From Deltaproteobacteria bacterium (GTDB taxonomy: Bacteria; Myxococcota_A; Polyangia; Polyangiales; Houyiibacteriaceae), in assembly GCA_003647035.1 (NCBI GenBank), contig QMMB01000164.1:1-7136 (forward strand): a DNA stretch of 7,136 nucleotides. The letters are read 5' to 3'. Shown here piece after piece: positions 1 through 6,410 of the stretch. Both the position numbers and the translations under genes were made by a program. The notes below the pieces were generated by a model. The model was not told where the DNA came from, ran no database searches, and saw only the letters and a list, made by a program, of their open reading frames with translations. How positions within the stretch are numbered: the first letter of the stretch is position 1; each line of letters starts with the position of its first letter.

Positions 1-2
1 AG

Positions 3-224
3 AAACGCCAGCCGAATCGGTGGCTTGCTGGCATCGTGTTGGCGCTGATCCTCCTGTCGCTCTTCGTCGTCGCACGGGCCCCATGGGGCACGCGAATGCT
101 CCGCACGACGATTCCCCCCGAGAGCATACTACCGCCGCCGCCGCGGACTCCGAGCGGGTTCGTCTCTCGCGTAGACAAACTAGACACGAGGGACGGCAAC
201 GGCAGCGCGACGGACCCCCCTTAG
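3..224 (+). CDS. C-terminal part of a single-pass membrane protein (5' end outside window)
   Basis: An open frame enters from the left edge and stops at TAG 222-224. The visible 73 residues begin with a basic stretch (KRQPNRW), followed by one strongly hydrophobic helix (about residues 8-26, AGIVLALILLSLFVVA). After it comes a polar, proline-rich tail containing PPPP and ending in DPP. Basic residues before the helix suggest that the tail faces the periplasm or exterior. A GTG at 36-38 inside the helix could be called as a start, but it has no ribosome binding site and would cut the hydrophobic segment, so the true start is probably left of the window. No family is recognisable. The next gene starts 50 bp downstream on the same strand, so the two could be co-transcribed. 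It could also be a short, nearly complete signal-anchor protein. Confidence 0.5.
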   Translation, partial: KRQPNRWLAGIVLALILLSLFVVARAPWGTRMLRTTIPPESILPPPPRTPSGFVSRVDKLDTRDGNGSATDPP

Positions 225-264
225 GATTGCTGTGTACGGCGACCGTGCTAGTTCAACGGCACTT

Positions 265-269
265 GGAGG
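265..269 (+). promoter_or_regulatory. Shine-Dalgarno site fixing the lipoprotein start
   Basis: GGAGG lies 5 nt before the ATG at 275. It is one of the clearest ribosome binding sites in the window. It decides against the much longer reading of the same frame that begins at 20, because the protein starting at 275 opens directly with a signal peptide. Confidence 0.75.
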
Positions 270-274
270 TCCCC

Positions 275-916
275 ATGCTTCGTTACCTTCCTTTCACGCT
301 CATCCTCGCTTCCTCGCTGTTCGGCCTGAGCTGCAGCAACACCGGCGTCGTGCAGACCGGCTCAGTCGAAGTCCAATGGGATATGGACAAAATCGGCGAG
401 TTCAAAACGGCCCAAACGTTTAGCGTTCTTACCGCCGACATCGTCCCGCCGGAGAATCTTCCGGACCTCGATGACGAACAGATGGCCTTCAATACCATGG
501 TCAACAACGTCATCATCGAGGCCATGCAGGCTGAGCCGGTTTGTCTCACTCTGATCCCGACCGACGAGGTGACCGACGAGAACAAGCCCGACCTGTGGGC
601 GGCGAACGGACTCGCGCGGACAACCGAGGGCGGCTACTACTACGAGTGCGTCGGCGGCTGGTGGTGGGGCTATTGGGGCTGGTACTGGGACTCATGCGCG
701 TATTGGCGTCCAACCTACGTGGAGTGGGACGTGGGCAGTTTGCTCATTCCCGTTGGCCCGCCGCCTGCGGACGGCGAGGAGCCCGAGATGATCTTTGCTG
801 GCCTTGCGCAGTCGGTCGTCGGAACGGGTGCGGACGCAGAAACCAAGGTTCGCTTCGCCGTGGACGCGATCTTCGCGCAATGGCCTGATCCGCGACCCTG
901 TCCTCAGTTGCCGTAG
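275..916 (+). CDS. DUF4136-like lipoprotein with Trp/Tyr-rich segment
   Basis: 213 residues. Residues 1-19 form a short signal peptide (MLRYLPFTLILASSLFGLS) followed by Cys20, the likely lipidation site; the lipobox FGLSC is atypical, with Gly at -3. The mature part resembles DUF4136 lipoproteins: an opening strand VEVQWD (31-36), a TAQTFSV segment near 45-51, an extremely aromatic stretch (121-151) before a VGSLLIPV strand (153-160), and a final helix VRFAVDAIFAQWP (192-204), matching the family's usual ending. The function of DUF4136 proteins is not established; envelope location is the safe statement. Cys90, Cys125 and Cys141 could form a disulfide in the periplasm. The ATG at 275 was chosen for its GGAGG site and signal peptide. 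The 3' end overlaps the convergent M23 gene by 13 bp. The family call rests on pattern memory, not on a search. Confidence 0.72.
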   Translation: MLRYLPFTLILASSLFGLSCSNTGVVQTGSVEVQWDMDKIGEFKTAQTFSVLTADIVPPENLPDLDDEQMAFNTMVNNVIIEAMQAEPVCLTLIPTDEVTDENKPDLWAANGLARTTEGGYYYECVGGWWWGYWGWYWDSCAYWRPTYVEWDVGSLLIPVGPPPADGEEPEMIFAGLAQSVVGTGADAETKVRFAVDAIFAQWPDPRPCPQLP

Positions 917-2280
917 CGATGTCGGCGGCGGCGCTGCTTCTGGCGGTGCTGCTTGGCTAGGTCTGCGTGGCCGTGCTTGGTGAGCTTTGGCGGGAACACG
1001 TACGCGGCCAGGTGATCCAACGGATCCAGCACCTTGCCGTTCTGAAATAGGCCGAAGTGCAGGTGGGCGCCGGAGTCTCTGATTCCGGTGCGCCCCACCT
1101 CGCCGAGTCGCTGGCCCGCTTTGACTTCGTCTCCGACCTGTACGTCGTAGCTTGCGAGGTGGGCGTACAGCGAAACGACGCCGTTGCCGTGGTCGACTTC
1201 GATGAATAGGCCGCGCGGGCCCATGTGCCTCTTGTGGACGATCAAGGCCCCCCAGGGTTCGAGCGGAATGTGCGCGCGTCGCTCCCAGTCCACGCCCGCG
1301 AACGTCACCGTGCCTGCCGCGACGGAGCGCACAGGCTCACCTTGCTCCGATGCGAAGTCGATGCCGCGATGCGGACGCCGCCCATTGTCGCGGCGCTCGC
1401 CCAGGCCGCTGATGGCGATTCGAGGGTAGCCATCGAGAGGGCTGACGAATGAGATCCCCCCGAGGCCTCGGCCACCGCGACCGAGCAGGGCGTAGCTACT
1501 AAGCAGGCGCCGCCTGGCCGTGAGGATTCTGTCCTCAGGCCCAGTGTCTCCGACACGGTCCCCCCACACGAAGTGAGACACCCCATGACGATGAGGCGCT
1601 GAATCGAACGCTCTATCGATTTGAGGGCACTGTTGCCCGAACACGCTCAACATGGCCGCTGCGAAATAGAGATTTGCCTCGGGGTTCGCCAACACCCCGC
1701 GGCGAAAGTCGAACGCGCTCAGGTCCAGCTCTTTGCGTGTCCAGCCCTGTTGGGTCCACACACCGAACCGATAGCTACCGTCGTGGATATTCCCGCCGTG
1801 CATGCCTTGGTTGATCAGCGTGAGGCCCGTGCCGTAGCTGTTGTCGATGTCGGAGGTGCAGTCGCTCTGCGCGTAGACCAGTGCAGCGAGTAGCCACGGA
1901 TCGACTGCGAACTCAGAACTGTAGCGGACGATGGCCCGGGCGTAGCGCTCGAGTTGGTCGGCTCGGGTCGATGTGGGACACAATTGAGCCATGGCCTGCG
2001 CCAGGTCTGTGGGCGCGACTCTTGCGGGCGAGGCGGGCTCCTCGGGCCAGTACGACAGATCGACTAGGCCCCGTCCGCGAGGACGCAGGCCCAAGCGACG
2101 CATCTCCTCCGCCGTCAGCGGTCCCTTTGGCCCCGGCACTTGAACCTCTGGAGAGTCGTTCAGTACAACGCCCCTTCGCATCCGCCGCTTCCAGGGCGTG
2201 TCCTGCGCGTGACTCGGTTCCAAGGTGGCTGCGAAGACGGCGAGGAAGGCGAGGGTTAAAAAACTGGCAACGAATCTCAA
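904..2280 (-). CDS. Exported M23 (LytM-type) peptidase with N-terminal transglycosylase-like domain
   Basis: 458 residues from TTG 2280. Residues 1-26 are a signal peptide ending SHAQ. About 92-265 look like a lysozyme/lytic-transglycosylase fold: helix RYARAIVRYSSEF, then DPWLLAALVYAQSD (127-140), then YGTGL (149-153), corresponding to the family's ...ES... and GxxGL elements. The expected catalytic Glu is Gln138. Residues about 280-425 are an M23 metallo-endopeptidase domain with all zinc and catalytic motifs: HRGID (H304, D308), YAHL (H374) and HLHFG (H406, H408). M23 enzymes hydrolyse peptide cross-links of peptidoglycan, so this should act in the periplasm. The tail (435-458) is strongly basic (RRRRHR), perhaps for wall or polyanion binding. 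The start was chosen for GGGAG 6 nt upstream and a normal-length signal peptide; TTG 2367 would add 29 residues before it without a good site. It overlaps the lipoprotein gene tail to tail. Confidence 0.88.
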   Translation of the reverse strand: MRFVASFLTLAFLAVFAATLEPSHAQDTPWKRRMRRGVVLNDSPEVQVPGPKGPLTAEEMRRLGLRPRGRGLVDLSYWPEEPASPARVAPTDLAQAMAQLCPTSTRADQLERYARAIVRYSSEFAVDPWLLAALVYAQSDCTSDIDNSYGTGLTLINQGMHGGNIHDGSYRFGVWTQQGWTRKELDLSAFDFRRGVLANPEANLYFAAAMLSVFGQQCPQIDRAFDSAPHRHGVSHFVWGDRVGDTGPEDRILTARRRLLSSYALLGRGGRGLGGISFVSPLDGYPRIAISGLGERRDNGRRPHRGIDFASEQGEPVRSVAAGTVTFAGVDWERRAHIPLEPWGALIVHKRHMGPRGLFIEVDHGNGVVSLYAHLASYDVQVGDEVKAGQRLGEVGRTGIRDSGAHLHFGLFQNGKVLDPLDHLAAYVFPPKLTKHGHADLAKQHRQKQRRRRHRYGN

Positions 2281-2286
2281 GCGGCT

Positions 2287-2291
2287 CTCCC
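2287..2291 (-). promoter_or_regulatory. Shine-Dalgarno site deciding the M23 gene start
   Basis: Read on the minus strand, GGGAG lies 6 nt before the TTG at 2280. The alternative TTG at 2367 has only a GAGG about 11 nt away and would put some 30 residues in front of the hydrophobic core of the signal peptide. Confidence 0.5.
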
Positions 2292-2430
2292 AGGCTTTCA
2301 GGATGCCGTTCCTGAACCAAGCCTCCAACTTAACGGCGTAAGTGCGCGGACTATTTGGCCTCTTCAAAGGTTTTGCGACCTCGAGCCATGTCCGCTAGGG
2401 TGCCGGTCAGGTCTTGCGGCGACACGCGCG

Positions 2431-3354
2431 ATGAGTAACCAAGTAGGGATGGAAATTTTGGGGGAACGCCTCGCGAGGCTTGCAAACCGTCAGGAGCTTT
2501 TTGCTCGGCGGCAGTACGAACCAGTGATCGCGCAAGAGTCACTCGCGTCGACCACGTCGGTTTGGTTTGGCGTTGGCGTTGCGGCGGCCGACGCGAGTTG
2601 CGGTCTTCCGGTCGACGTTCTGGTCTTGGTTTTCGCGCAAGAGATGGTACGTCGCGAGCTTGGACTCGCGAAGAGTTCCATTCTCATCGCCGATAGCAAC
2701 GCGTGCAACGCCGGTGTGCCACGGCTCGATGTGCATCGCGCCGCGTCGCTTGCGCAAGCGCCGTTGGAGGCACTGGTCGACCTCTTTGGCTTTCCCGTCG
2801 ACATCCGCCGTTCATCTTCTTTGGCGCCAGCCTCCGAAGTGGAGCGCAAACAAAACGCGCTCGAAATCGACAACGGTTACGTTGCCCAGCAGCTCGTTCA
2901 AACCGAGATCATGCGTACGCGTGCGGCCGCGGTCAAAGTTGGTTGGGCCCTGTCGGCCGCCACGTACGACGAGACCTACTTCGACCGCCTGTACCGCAAT
3001 CGCTTTGGCAACCATGTCACGTTCGCCTACACGATCGGTGGCCGGACGCTCAACCCACAGCGTCCGCGCGCGTGCCCGTACCTTTGCCGCGAGCCGCGGG
3101 ACCGCCTCCTCCTTGGCACCAAGGAGAACGCGGTTCGAAAGCTCTACAATGACGCTGCTTCGCCTGCGGCCCGCGGGTATCGCCGATTGGTCGGTAAGCT
3201 TGCCCGCGCGTATCACCATCTCACTGGGGATGACCCGGGCACGCCCGAGAGCTTCCTTCAGTTCGTCGTCGACGCGTCGGTAGGCCCGGCTACTGTAGGA
3301 AAGCGGACAGCCCGCGAATCGCGAGCCGGCGCCCCGTCGAGCTTCGGTCCCTGA
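2431..3354 (+). CDS. Unrecognised protein, possible class I aminoacyl-tRNA synthetase-like fold
   Basis: 307 residues, soluble, no signal peptide. I do not recognise the family. Several blocks look conserved in style: WFGVGVAAADASCGLPVDVLV (45-65), SILIADSNACNAG (83-95), YVAQQLVQTEIMRT (150-163), KVGW (169-172), YDETYFDRLY (179-188) and NPQRPRACPYL (208-218). The first two resemble the start of a class I synthetase catalytic domain such as TyrRS/TrpRS: a G..P.A.. strand, a helix, then a LIAD.HA-like strand. The usual HIGH motif is replaced (around GLPVDVL) and no KMSKS is visible. If the resemblance is real it would be a non-canonical nucleotide-binding protein rather than a working synthetase; this is inference. 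ATG 2431 lacks a Shine-Dalgarno site; ATG 2449 or TTG 2458 are alternatives. Its last 65 bp overlap the 3' end of the convergent sulfotransferase relic, so the C-terminal 20 residues may be a non-conserved extension. Confidence 0.6.
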   Translation: MSNQVGMEILGERLARLANRQELFARRQYEPVIAQESLASTTSVWFGVGVAAADASCGLPVDVLVLVFAQEMVRRELGLAKSSILIADSNACNAGVPRLDVHRAASLAQAPLEALVDLFGFPVDIRRSSSLAPASEVERKQNALEIDNGYVAQQLVQTEIMRTRAAAVKVGWALSAATYDETYFDRLYRNRFGNHVTFAYTIGGRTLNPQRPRACPYLCREPRDRLLLGTKENAVRKLYNDAASPAARGYRRLVGKLARAYHHLTGDDPGTPESFLQFVVDASVGPATVGKRTARESRAGAPSSFGP

Positions 3355-4204
3355 TGTCGCTCGTCTGGGCGGCGCTCAGGGCATCCGCGCCTTGGCCGCT
3401 TTGACCCGAGCGTAGAAACGACTGCGGGCTCACCCCGCGTTCGAGCAGTAGTGCGGTCGCGTGGTCGAAGACCGACTCCCGCTGCTTCATCGCATCGAAA
3501 CTGCTCTCGATGACCGCCCGGTCCACCCAGCGTTCGTCGCGCTCCCAGCCCAGGAATGCGACGATACGTTGGATCGACGCTTTGCGGTCTGTTTTTATTA
3601 CTGCTTAGCCGACCACCGAGACGTCCGGATCGGATGCGTGCTCACGCCACCCAGCGACAGGGTCGAACCACGATCCATACTGCACCCGCCCATCCATGAA
3701 GCGCCGGTGAAAGTCGTCGAGAGTCCCTTCGAAGCCGAGGTAAGCGCAGTAGAAATGGAAGTACGACACCAGCACGTCCACGCCGTCTCGCTCGACGTAG
3801 ATGTAACGTGCTCCGTCGGGCAGCCACTCTCTCGGAAGATGGCTCTTGAACACCCGTGGTGAGGGGAAGCGTTTCAAATCTGACGCGGTGAGCTCGCCGA
3901 TCGCGAGTGAGCGCTCGAACCAGGGTGACACTTTCGTGAGATGGGCCGGATCGGGCTGGTCCTCGTGCGCGAGTAGATACAGAACCCACTGGGTGAGCGT
4001 GGTCCCCGAGCGCGGATAGCTCGAGATGAAGACGTCGGTCGGCCGTACTTCGAGCTCCATCCGGCCTCGCAGGAAGTTGGCGACTCGACGAACGTTGTCC
4101 AGATTGCGAACAGCGATGTCGAGTGCGCTCGTCGCCACGCCCAGAACGCGGCTGGCCGTCTTCTGCAGGGGATCTCGTGTCGTGCTCGTCTTGGTTGGCC
4201 GCAT
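3290..4204 (-). pseudogene. Sulfotransferase (PAPS-dependent type) interrupted by an in-frame stop
   Basis: The intact frame from ATG 4204 gives 199 residues with a PAPS-binding loop SSYPRSGTTL (61-70), the catalytic-type His in FKSHLP (H122), and the 3'-phosphate-contacting segment VERDGVDVLVSYFHFY (137-152). It stops at TAA 3605-3607. Beyond that codon the same frame continues with recognisable family sequence: SIQRIVAFLGWERDE, then ESSFDAMKQRE, then SFLRSGQSG, a weakened version of the FxRKGxxGDWK motif. It ends at TAG 3290-3292. With the stop read through, the product is about 304 residues, the usual family size. The stop sits where the family normally has Tyr in RYEDLK, so one base change explains it. 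The final 25 residues match nothing expected, suggesting further decay. Sulfotransferases move sulfate from PAPS to hydroxyl or amine acceptors; the acceptor cannot be told. A sequencing error is the main alternative. Confidence 0.8.
3605..3607 (-). other. Internal TAA stop breaking the sulfotransferase frame
   Basis: On the minus strand the codons read V V G TAA A V I K T D. Aligned with the family pattern L x L R Y E D L K x D, the stop replaces the conserved Tyr. TAC or TAT to TAA needs one third-position change. Both halves are in the same frame, so no insertion or deletion is required. Confidence 0.8.
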
Positions 4205-4220
4205 GATCAGACGCTGACTA

Positions 4221-4250
4221 CCCTAGCACCGCCGATGGAAGCCCTAGCAC
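4221..4250. repeat. 9-bp direct repeat CCCTAGCAC, 21-bp period, at the exporter start
   Basis: CCCTAGCAC occurs at 4221-4229 and again at 4242-4250. The copies flank the ATG of the TauE/SafE gene (4235) and lie in and beside the 30-bp gap separating it from the divergent sulfotransferase. A 21-bp period is two helical turns, the spacing expected when a regulator binds one face of DNA. No family of regulator can be named, and the second copy is also coding sequence (A-L-A codons), so chance is possible. Confidence 0.35.
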
Positions 4251-4975
4251 ATATCACGACGCCGGAGTTCGGCGTGGCGCTCATCGTGAGCTTCTTCGCA
4301 GCGGCGCTCCATAGCACCGTGGGGTTCGGCTTTGCGTTGCTCAGCGTTCCGCTCCTGTCGCTTCTCAACCCATTGTTCGCGCCGGTGCCCCAGCTCCTAG
4401 TCGTGTTCCCACTGACGCTGGCCATCGTTTGGCGCGAGCGCCATGCTATCGAAGTCCGGAGCACGCTGTGGATTTTCGCTGGTCGAGTACCGGGCGCGCT
4501 CATCGGTGTTGCGTTCCTCAAGCTGCTTTCGAGCTCCGCACTCGATGTTCTGATGTCGCTGATGGTGATACTCGGTGTCGGGATCGTCGTCAGCCGGGGA
4601 ACGTTTCGTCGAACCCCGACTCGAGAGTTTGGCGCCGGTGTTGCCTCGGGAACCATGGCGATGGTGTCCGCTATCGGCGGGCCTCCCATTGCGCTTCTTT
4701 ATCGCAACGACGCCGGCCCGACTGTACGTGCTAACCTCGGCTTGGTGTTCGCGGTCGGCGTCTGCATCACCATCGGTGTGCGCGCCGCGGCCGGAGAAGT
4801 CAGCTGGGAAGAGGTCCTCATTGGGGCCGCCCTGTGGCCGGCGGTATGGCTCGGGCTACGCGCGAGTCACAGTTTGATTCCGCGCGTCGATGGTTCCCGA
4901 CTTCGCAACATCATTGTCGTGGTCGCGATCGCCGCCGCGCTGCTGCTCTTCCTGCGGGGCGCGTTCAGCTGGTGA
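4235..4975 (+). CDS. TauE/SafE-family membrane exporter (sulfite/sulfonate type)
   Basis: 246 residues, almost entirely hydrophobic, with about seven or eight membrane helices (roughly 12-28, 34-66, 77-98, 102-120, 132-155, 165-185, 193-209, 224-241). It shows the two internally related family motifs: GFGFALLSVPLL (30-41) in the first half and SAIGGPPIALLYR (145-157) in the second. The length is normal for TauE/SafE proteins. Members export small organosulfur or sulfite-type anions across the inner membrane, but substrates of most are unknown and cannot be read from the sequence. ATG 4235 has no visible Shine-Dalgarno site; a CTG at 4214 in the same frame is the only nearby alternative. It is divergent from the sulfotransferase relic with 30 bp between starts, and its stop overlaps the convergent L,D-transpeptidase gene by 11 bp. 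The sulfur theme shared with the relic is suggestive only. Confidence 0.88.
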   Translation: MEALAHITTPEFGVALIVSFFAAALHSTVGFGFALLSVPLLSLLNPLFAPVPQLLVVFPLTLAIVWRERHAIEVRSTLWIFAGRVPGALIGVAFLKLLSSSALDVLMSLMVILGVGIVVSRGTFRRTPTREFGAGVASGTMAMVSAIGGPPIALLYRNDAGPTVRANLGLVFAVGVCITIGVRAAAGEVSWEEVLIGAALWPAVWLGLRASHSLIPRVDGSRLRNIIVVVAIAAALLLFLRGAFSW

Positions 4976-4977
4976 AC
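4963..4977. repeat. Perfect 5-bp inverted repeat spanning two convergent stop codons
   Basis: GTTCA-GCTGG-TGAAC. The plus-strand stop of the exporter (TGA 4973-4975) and the minus-strand stop of the L,D-transpeptidase (TGA, 4967-4965) sit at exactly symmetric positions in the two arms. The stem is only 5 bp with a 5-nt loop and no T-run follows on either side, so it is not a convincing terminator on its own. Confidence 0.4.
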
Positions 4978-6362
4978 TGAATCCAGGTCGTTTCACTCTG
5001 GAACCGCACGGCATGCCAGTCGGCTGGGACCACCGGTTCGCTCCAGTAGTAGAGCCAGCGCGCATCGACGGGTGCGATGTTCGTGCAACCGTGACTTCGC
5101 ACTTTGCCAAAATCGGTGTGCCAGTACGCACCGTGAAGCGCGAATCCACCATGGTAGTAGAGCGTCCACGGTACTTCTTCGACCTCGTAGAAACCGTCGA
5201 TCGGGTCGGTGGCGTTCATCGTGGTCGAGATGTACTTTTGCTGAATCTCGAAGAGCCCCGTTGGCGGCGCATAGCCTTCCTTGCCGCTCGAGATGAGCGT
5301 CGCGTAGACCGGCTTGTCGCCTTCGTAGGCGACGAGCGATTGCTCCGAGAGGTCGACATGGATCCATTTCCCGTTTGCCGGAACCCCACTTGGCCGCTTG
5401 GTCTGGCGTACTATGCGCACCTCGTCGCGGCGAACGGCACCGGGGGTGCCCGAGACATACTCGATGCCGTCTTTGGCGAGCTCCTCTTCAACCACGAAGC
5501 GTGAATGCTTCTTTGCCGTGCCTGTCACCCGAACCTCGTTGTCCTCGATGCTCAGCAGCTCCCGGTCCTCGCCGTACACGATGGCGAGCGGAAGGCGCCA
5601 CCCGTCTGCACGGAGCTCTTCGCCACGGACGACCTCAGGATTGCGAAGCTCGACGTCGCTTTCTCGAACGAAGCGCCCGCGCACGGTCCGGTAGAAGACA
5701 GCGCCGTCGGCCTTGCGCGTCTCTTTGTCGGCAAGTGCGAGGAAGTAGTCCCCTTCCATGAGAGAGGACACCGCCTCGGGGGTCGCGCCCTTCTTTTGCA
5801 TCGCGCGGCGCGCTTGCTTTTCCTCCTGCACGGTCGGCATGCGGTAGTACCGCGGCGCTCGCTTGGTGATGACGCGAGAGTATTGATACGGAAGGTGGTT
5901 GCTGACCTTGGCGGGCGGCACGCCATACCGATTCGTGCTCGGCGTGTCGCTCACATGAAAGCCAAGCGCCGTGCAGACGTACCCAAACGGCGAGGCCTTG
6001 TACCAACTACCGTCGTTACAGCCGGAGCCGCTTACCTTGTCCCCGACCTCGACCACGCTGCCCCGCCGCACGACCCCGGCGACCTTCGGGCTACTCGCGG
6101 CCTTGTCGTAGATGAAGGAATCATAGTGAAACGCAGACCCGAAGTGCCTCGACGTACCCGGATTGTCCTTTGGGCTTTGCTGCCGCTCATTCCAATCGTC
6201 GAGACCGGGAGCAGACAAGACTCTTTGCCCGCGGATCATCTCCGCGTGCTGATGCCGTTCGGTGACGCCGTGCTCGCCAAGGGCAACCGCCCCACCACTG
6301 ACGCCGGCGATCAGGACCGCCAGGCACAACAAGGACCATCGATTCGAGAGAAGCCGCAACAT
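4965..6362 (-). CDS. Exported L,D-transpeptidase (YkuD domain) with SH3-like N-terminal domain
   Basis: 465 residues from ATG 6362. Residues about 9-29 form a hydrophobic export signal or membrane anchor. About 92-136 look like a bacterial SH3-like domain (VRRGSVVEVGD...GSWYKA...GYVCTALGF) with Cys115 and Cys130 possibly paired. A charged middle region (160-325) carries no motif I recognise. The C-terminal YkuD domain (about 331-442) starts KWIHVDLSEQSLVAYEGDKP and has the catalytic signature: His410 in ALHGAYWH, then SHGCTN (423-428) with the nucleophile Cys426. Such enzymes form 3-3 peptidoglycan cross-links or attach proteins to the wall via a Cys acyl-enzyme. The family also includes enzymes that cleave such links, so direction of reaction is not certain. 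GTG 6401 would add 13 residues but has no ribosome site; ATG 6362 has AGCGAG 4 nt upstream and places the hydrophobic core properly. Confidence 0.88.
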   Translation of the reverse strand: MLRLLSNRWSLLCLAVLIAGVSGGAVALGEHGVTERHQHAEMIRGQRVLSAPGLDDWNERQQSPKDNPGTSRHFGSAFHYDSFIYDKAASSPKVAGVVRRGSVVEVGDKVSGSGCNDGSWYKASPFGYVCTALGFHVSDTPSTNRYGVPPAKVSNHLPYQYSRVITKRAPRYYRMPTVQEEKQARRAMQKKGATPEAVSSLMEGDYFLALADKETRKADGAVFYRTVRGRFVRESDVELRNPEVVRGEELRADGWRLPLAIVYGEDRELLSIEDNEVRVTGTAKKHSRFVVEEELAKDGIEYVSGTPGAVRRDEVRIVRQTKRPSGVPANGKWIHVDLSEQSLVAYEGDKPVYATLISSGKEGYAPPTGLFEIQQKYISTTMNATDPIDGFYEVEEVPWTLYYHGGFALHGAYWHTDFGKVRSHGCTNIAPVDARWLYYWSEPVVPADWHAVRFQSETTWIQFTS

Positions 6363-6410
6363 ATGACTCGCTTTGAGGTTGGTGCCCGACCCACCGCACA
6401 CCGCCGCCCG

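Noticed and set aside
20..274. An 85-residue N-terminal extension of the lipoprotein in the same frame
   Set aside because: It is Arg-rich low-complexity sequence overlapping the first gene, and the GGAGG site plus signal peptide at 275 mark the real start.
921..956. GGC/GCT-rich run as a repeat or terminator
   Set aside because: It codes the basic tail of the M23 protein, forms no stable symmetric stem that I can find, and has no T-run after it.
2351..2542. A 63-codon minus-strand frame upstream of the M23 gene
   Set aside because: No ribosome site, no recognisable sequence, and it overlaps the start of the plus-strand gene at 2431.
2567..3283. A 238-codon plus-strand frame inside the synthetase-like gene
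   Set aside because: It is Arg/Ser/Thr-rich low-complexity out-of-frame sequence; the other frame has natural protein composition and motif-like blocks.
3290..3526. A separate small minus-strand gene of 78 codons
   Set aside because: It is in the same frame as the interrupted sulfotransferase and carries that family's ESSFDAMK and FLRSGQSG segments, so it is the downstream half of the pseudogene.
3527..3610. A frameshift in the sulfotransferase
   Set aside because: The codon phase is unchanged on both sides of the TAA; the distance from the stop to the downstream half is a multiple of three.
4207..4689. A 160-codon minus-strand frame
   Set aside because: Antisense to the TauE/SafE exporter, whose motifs are clear.
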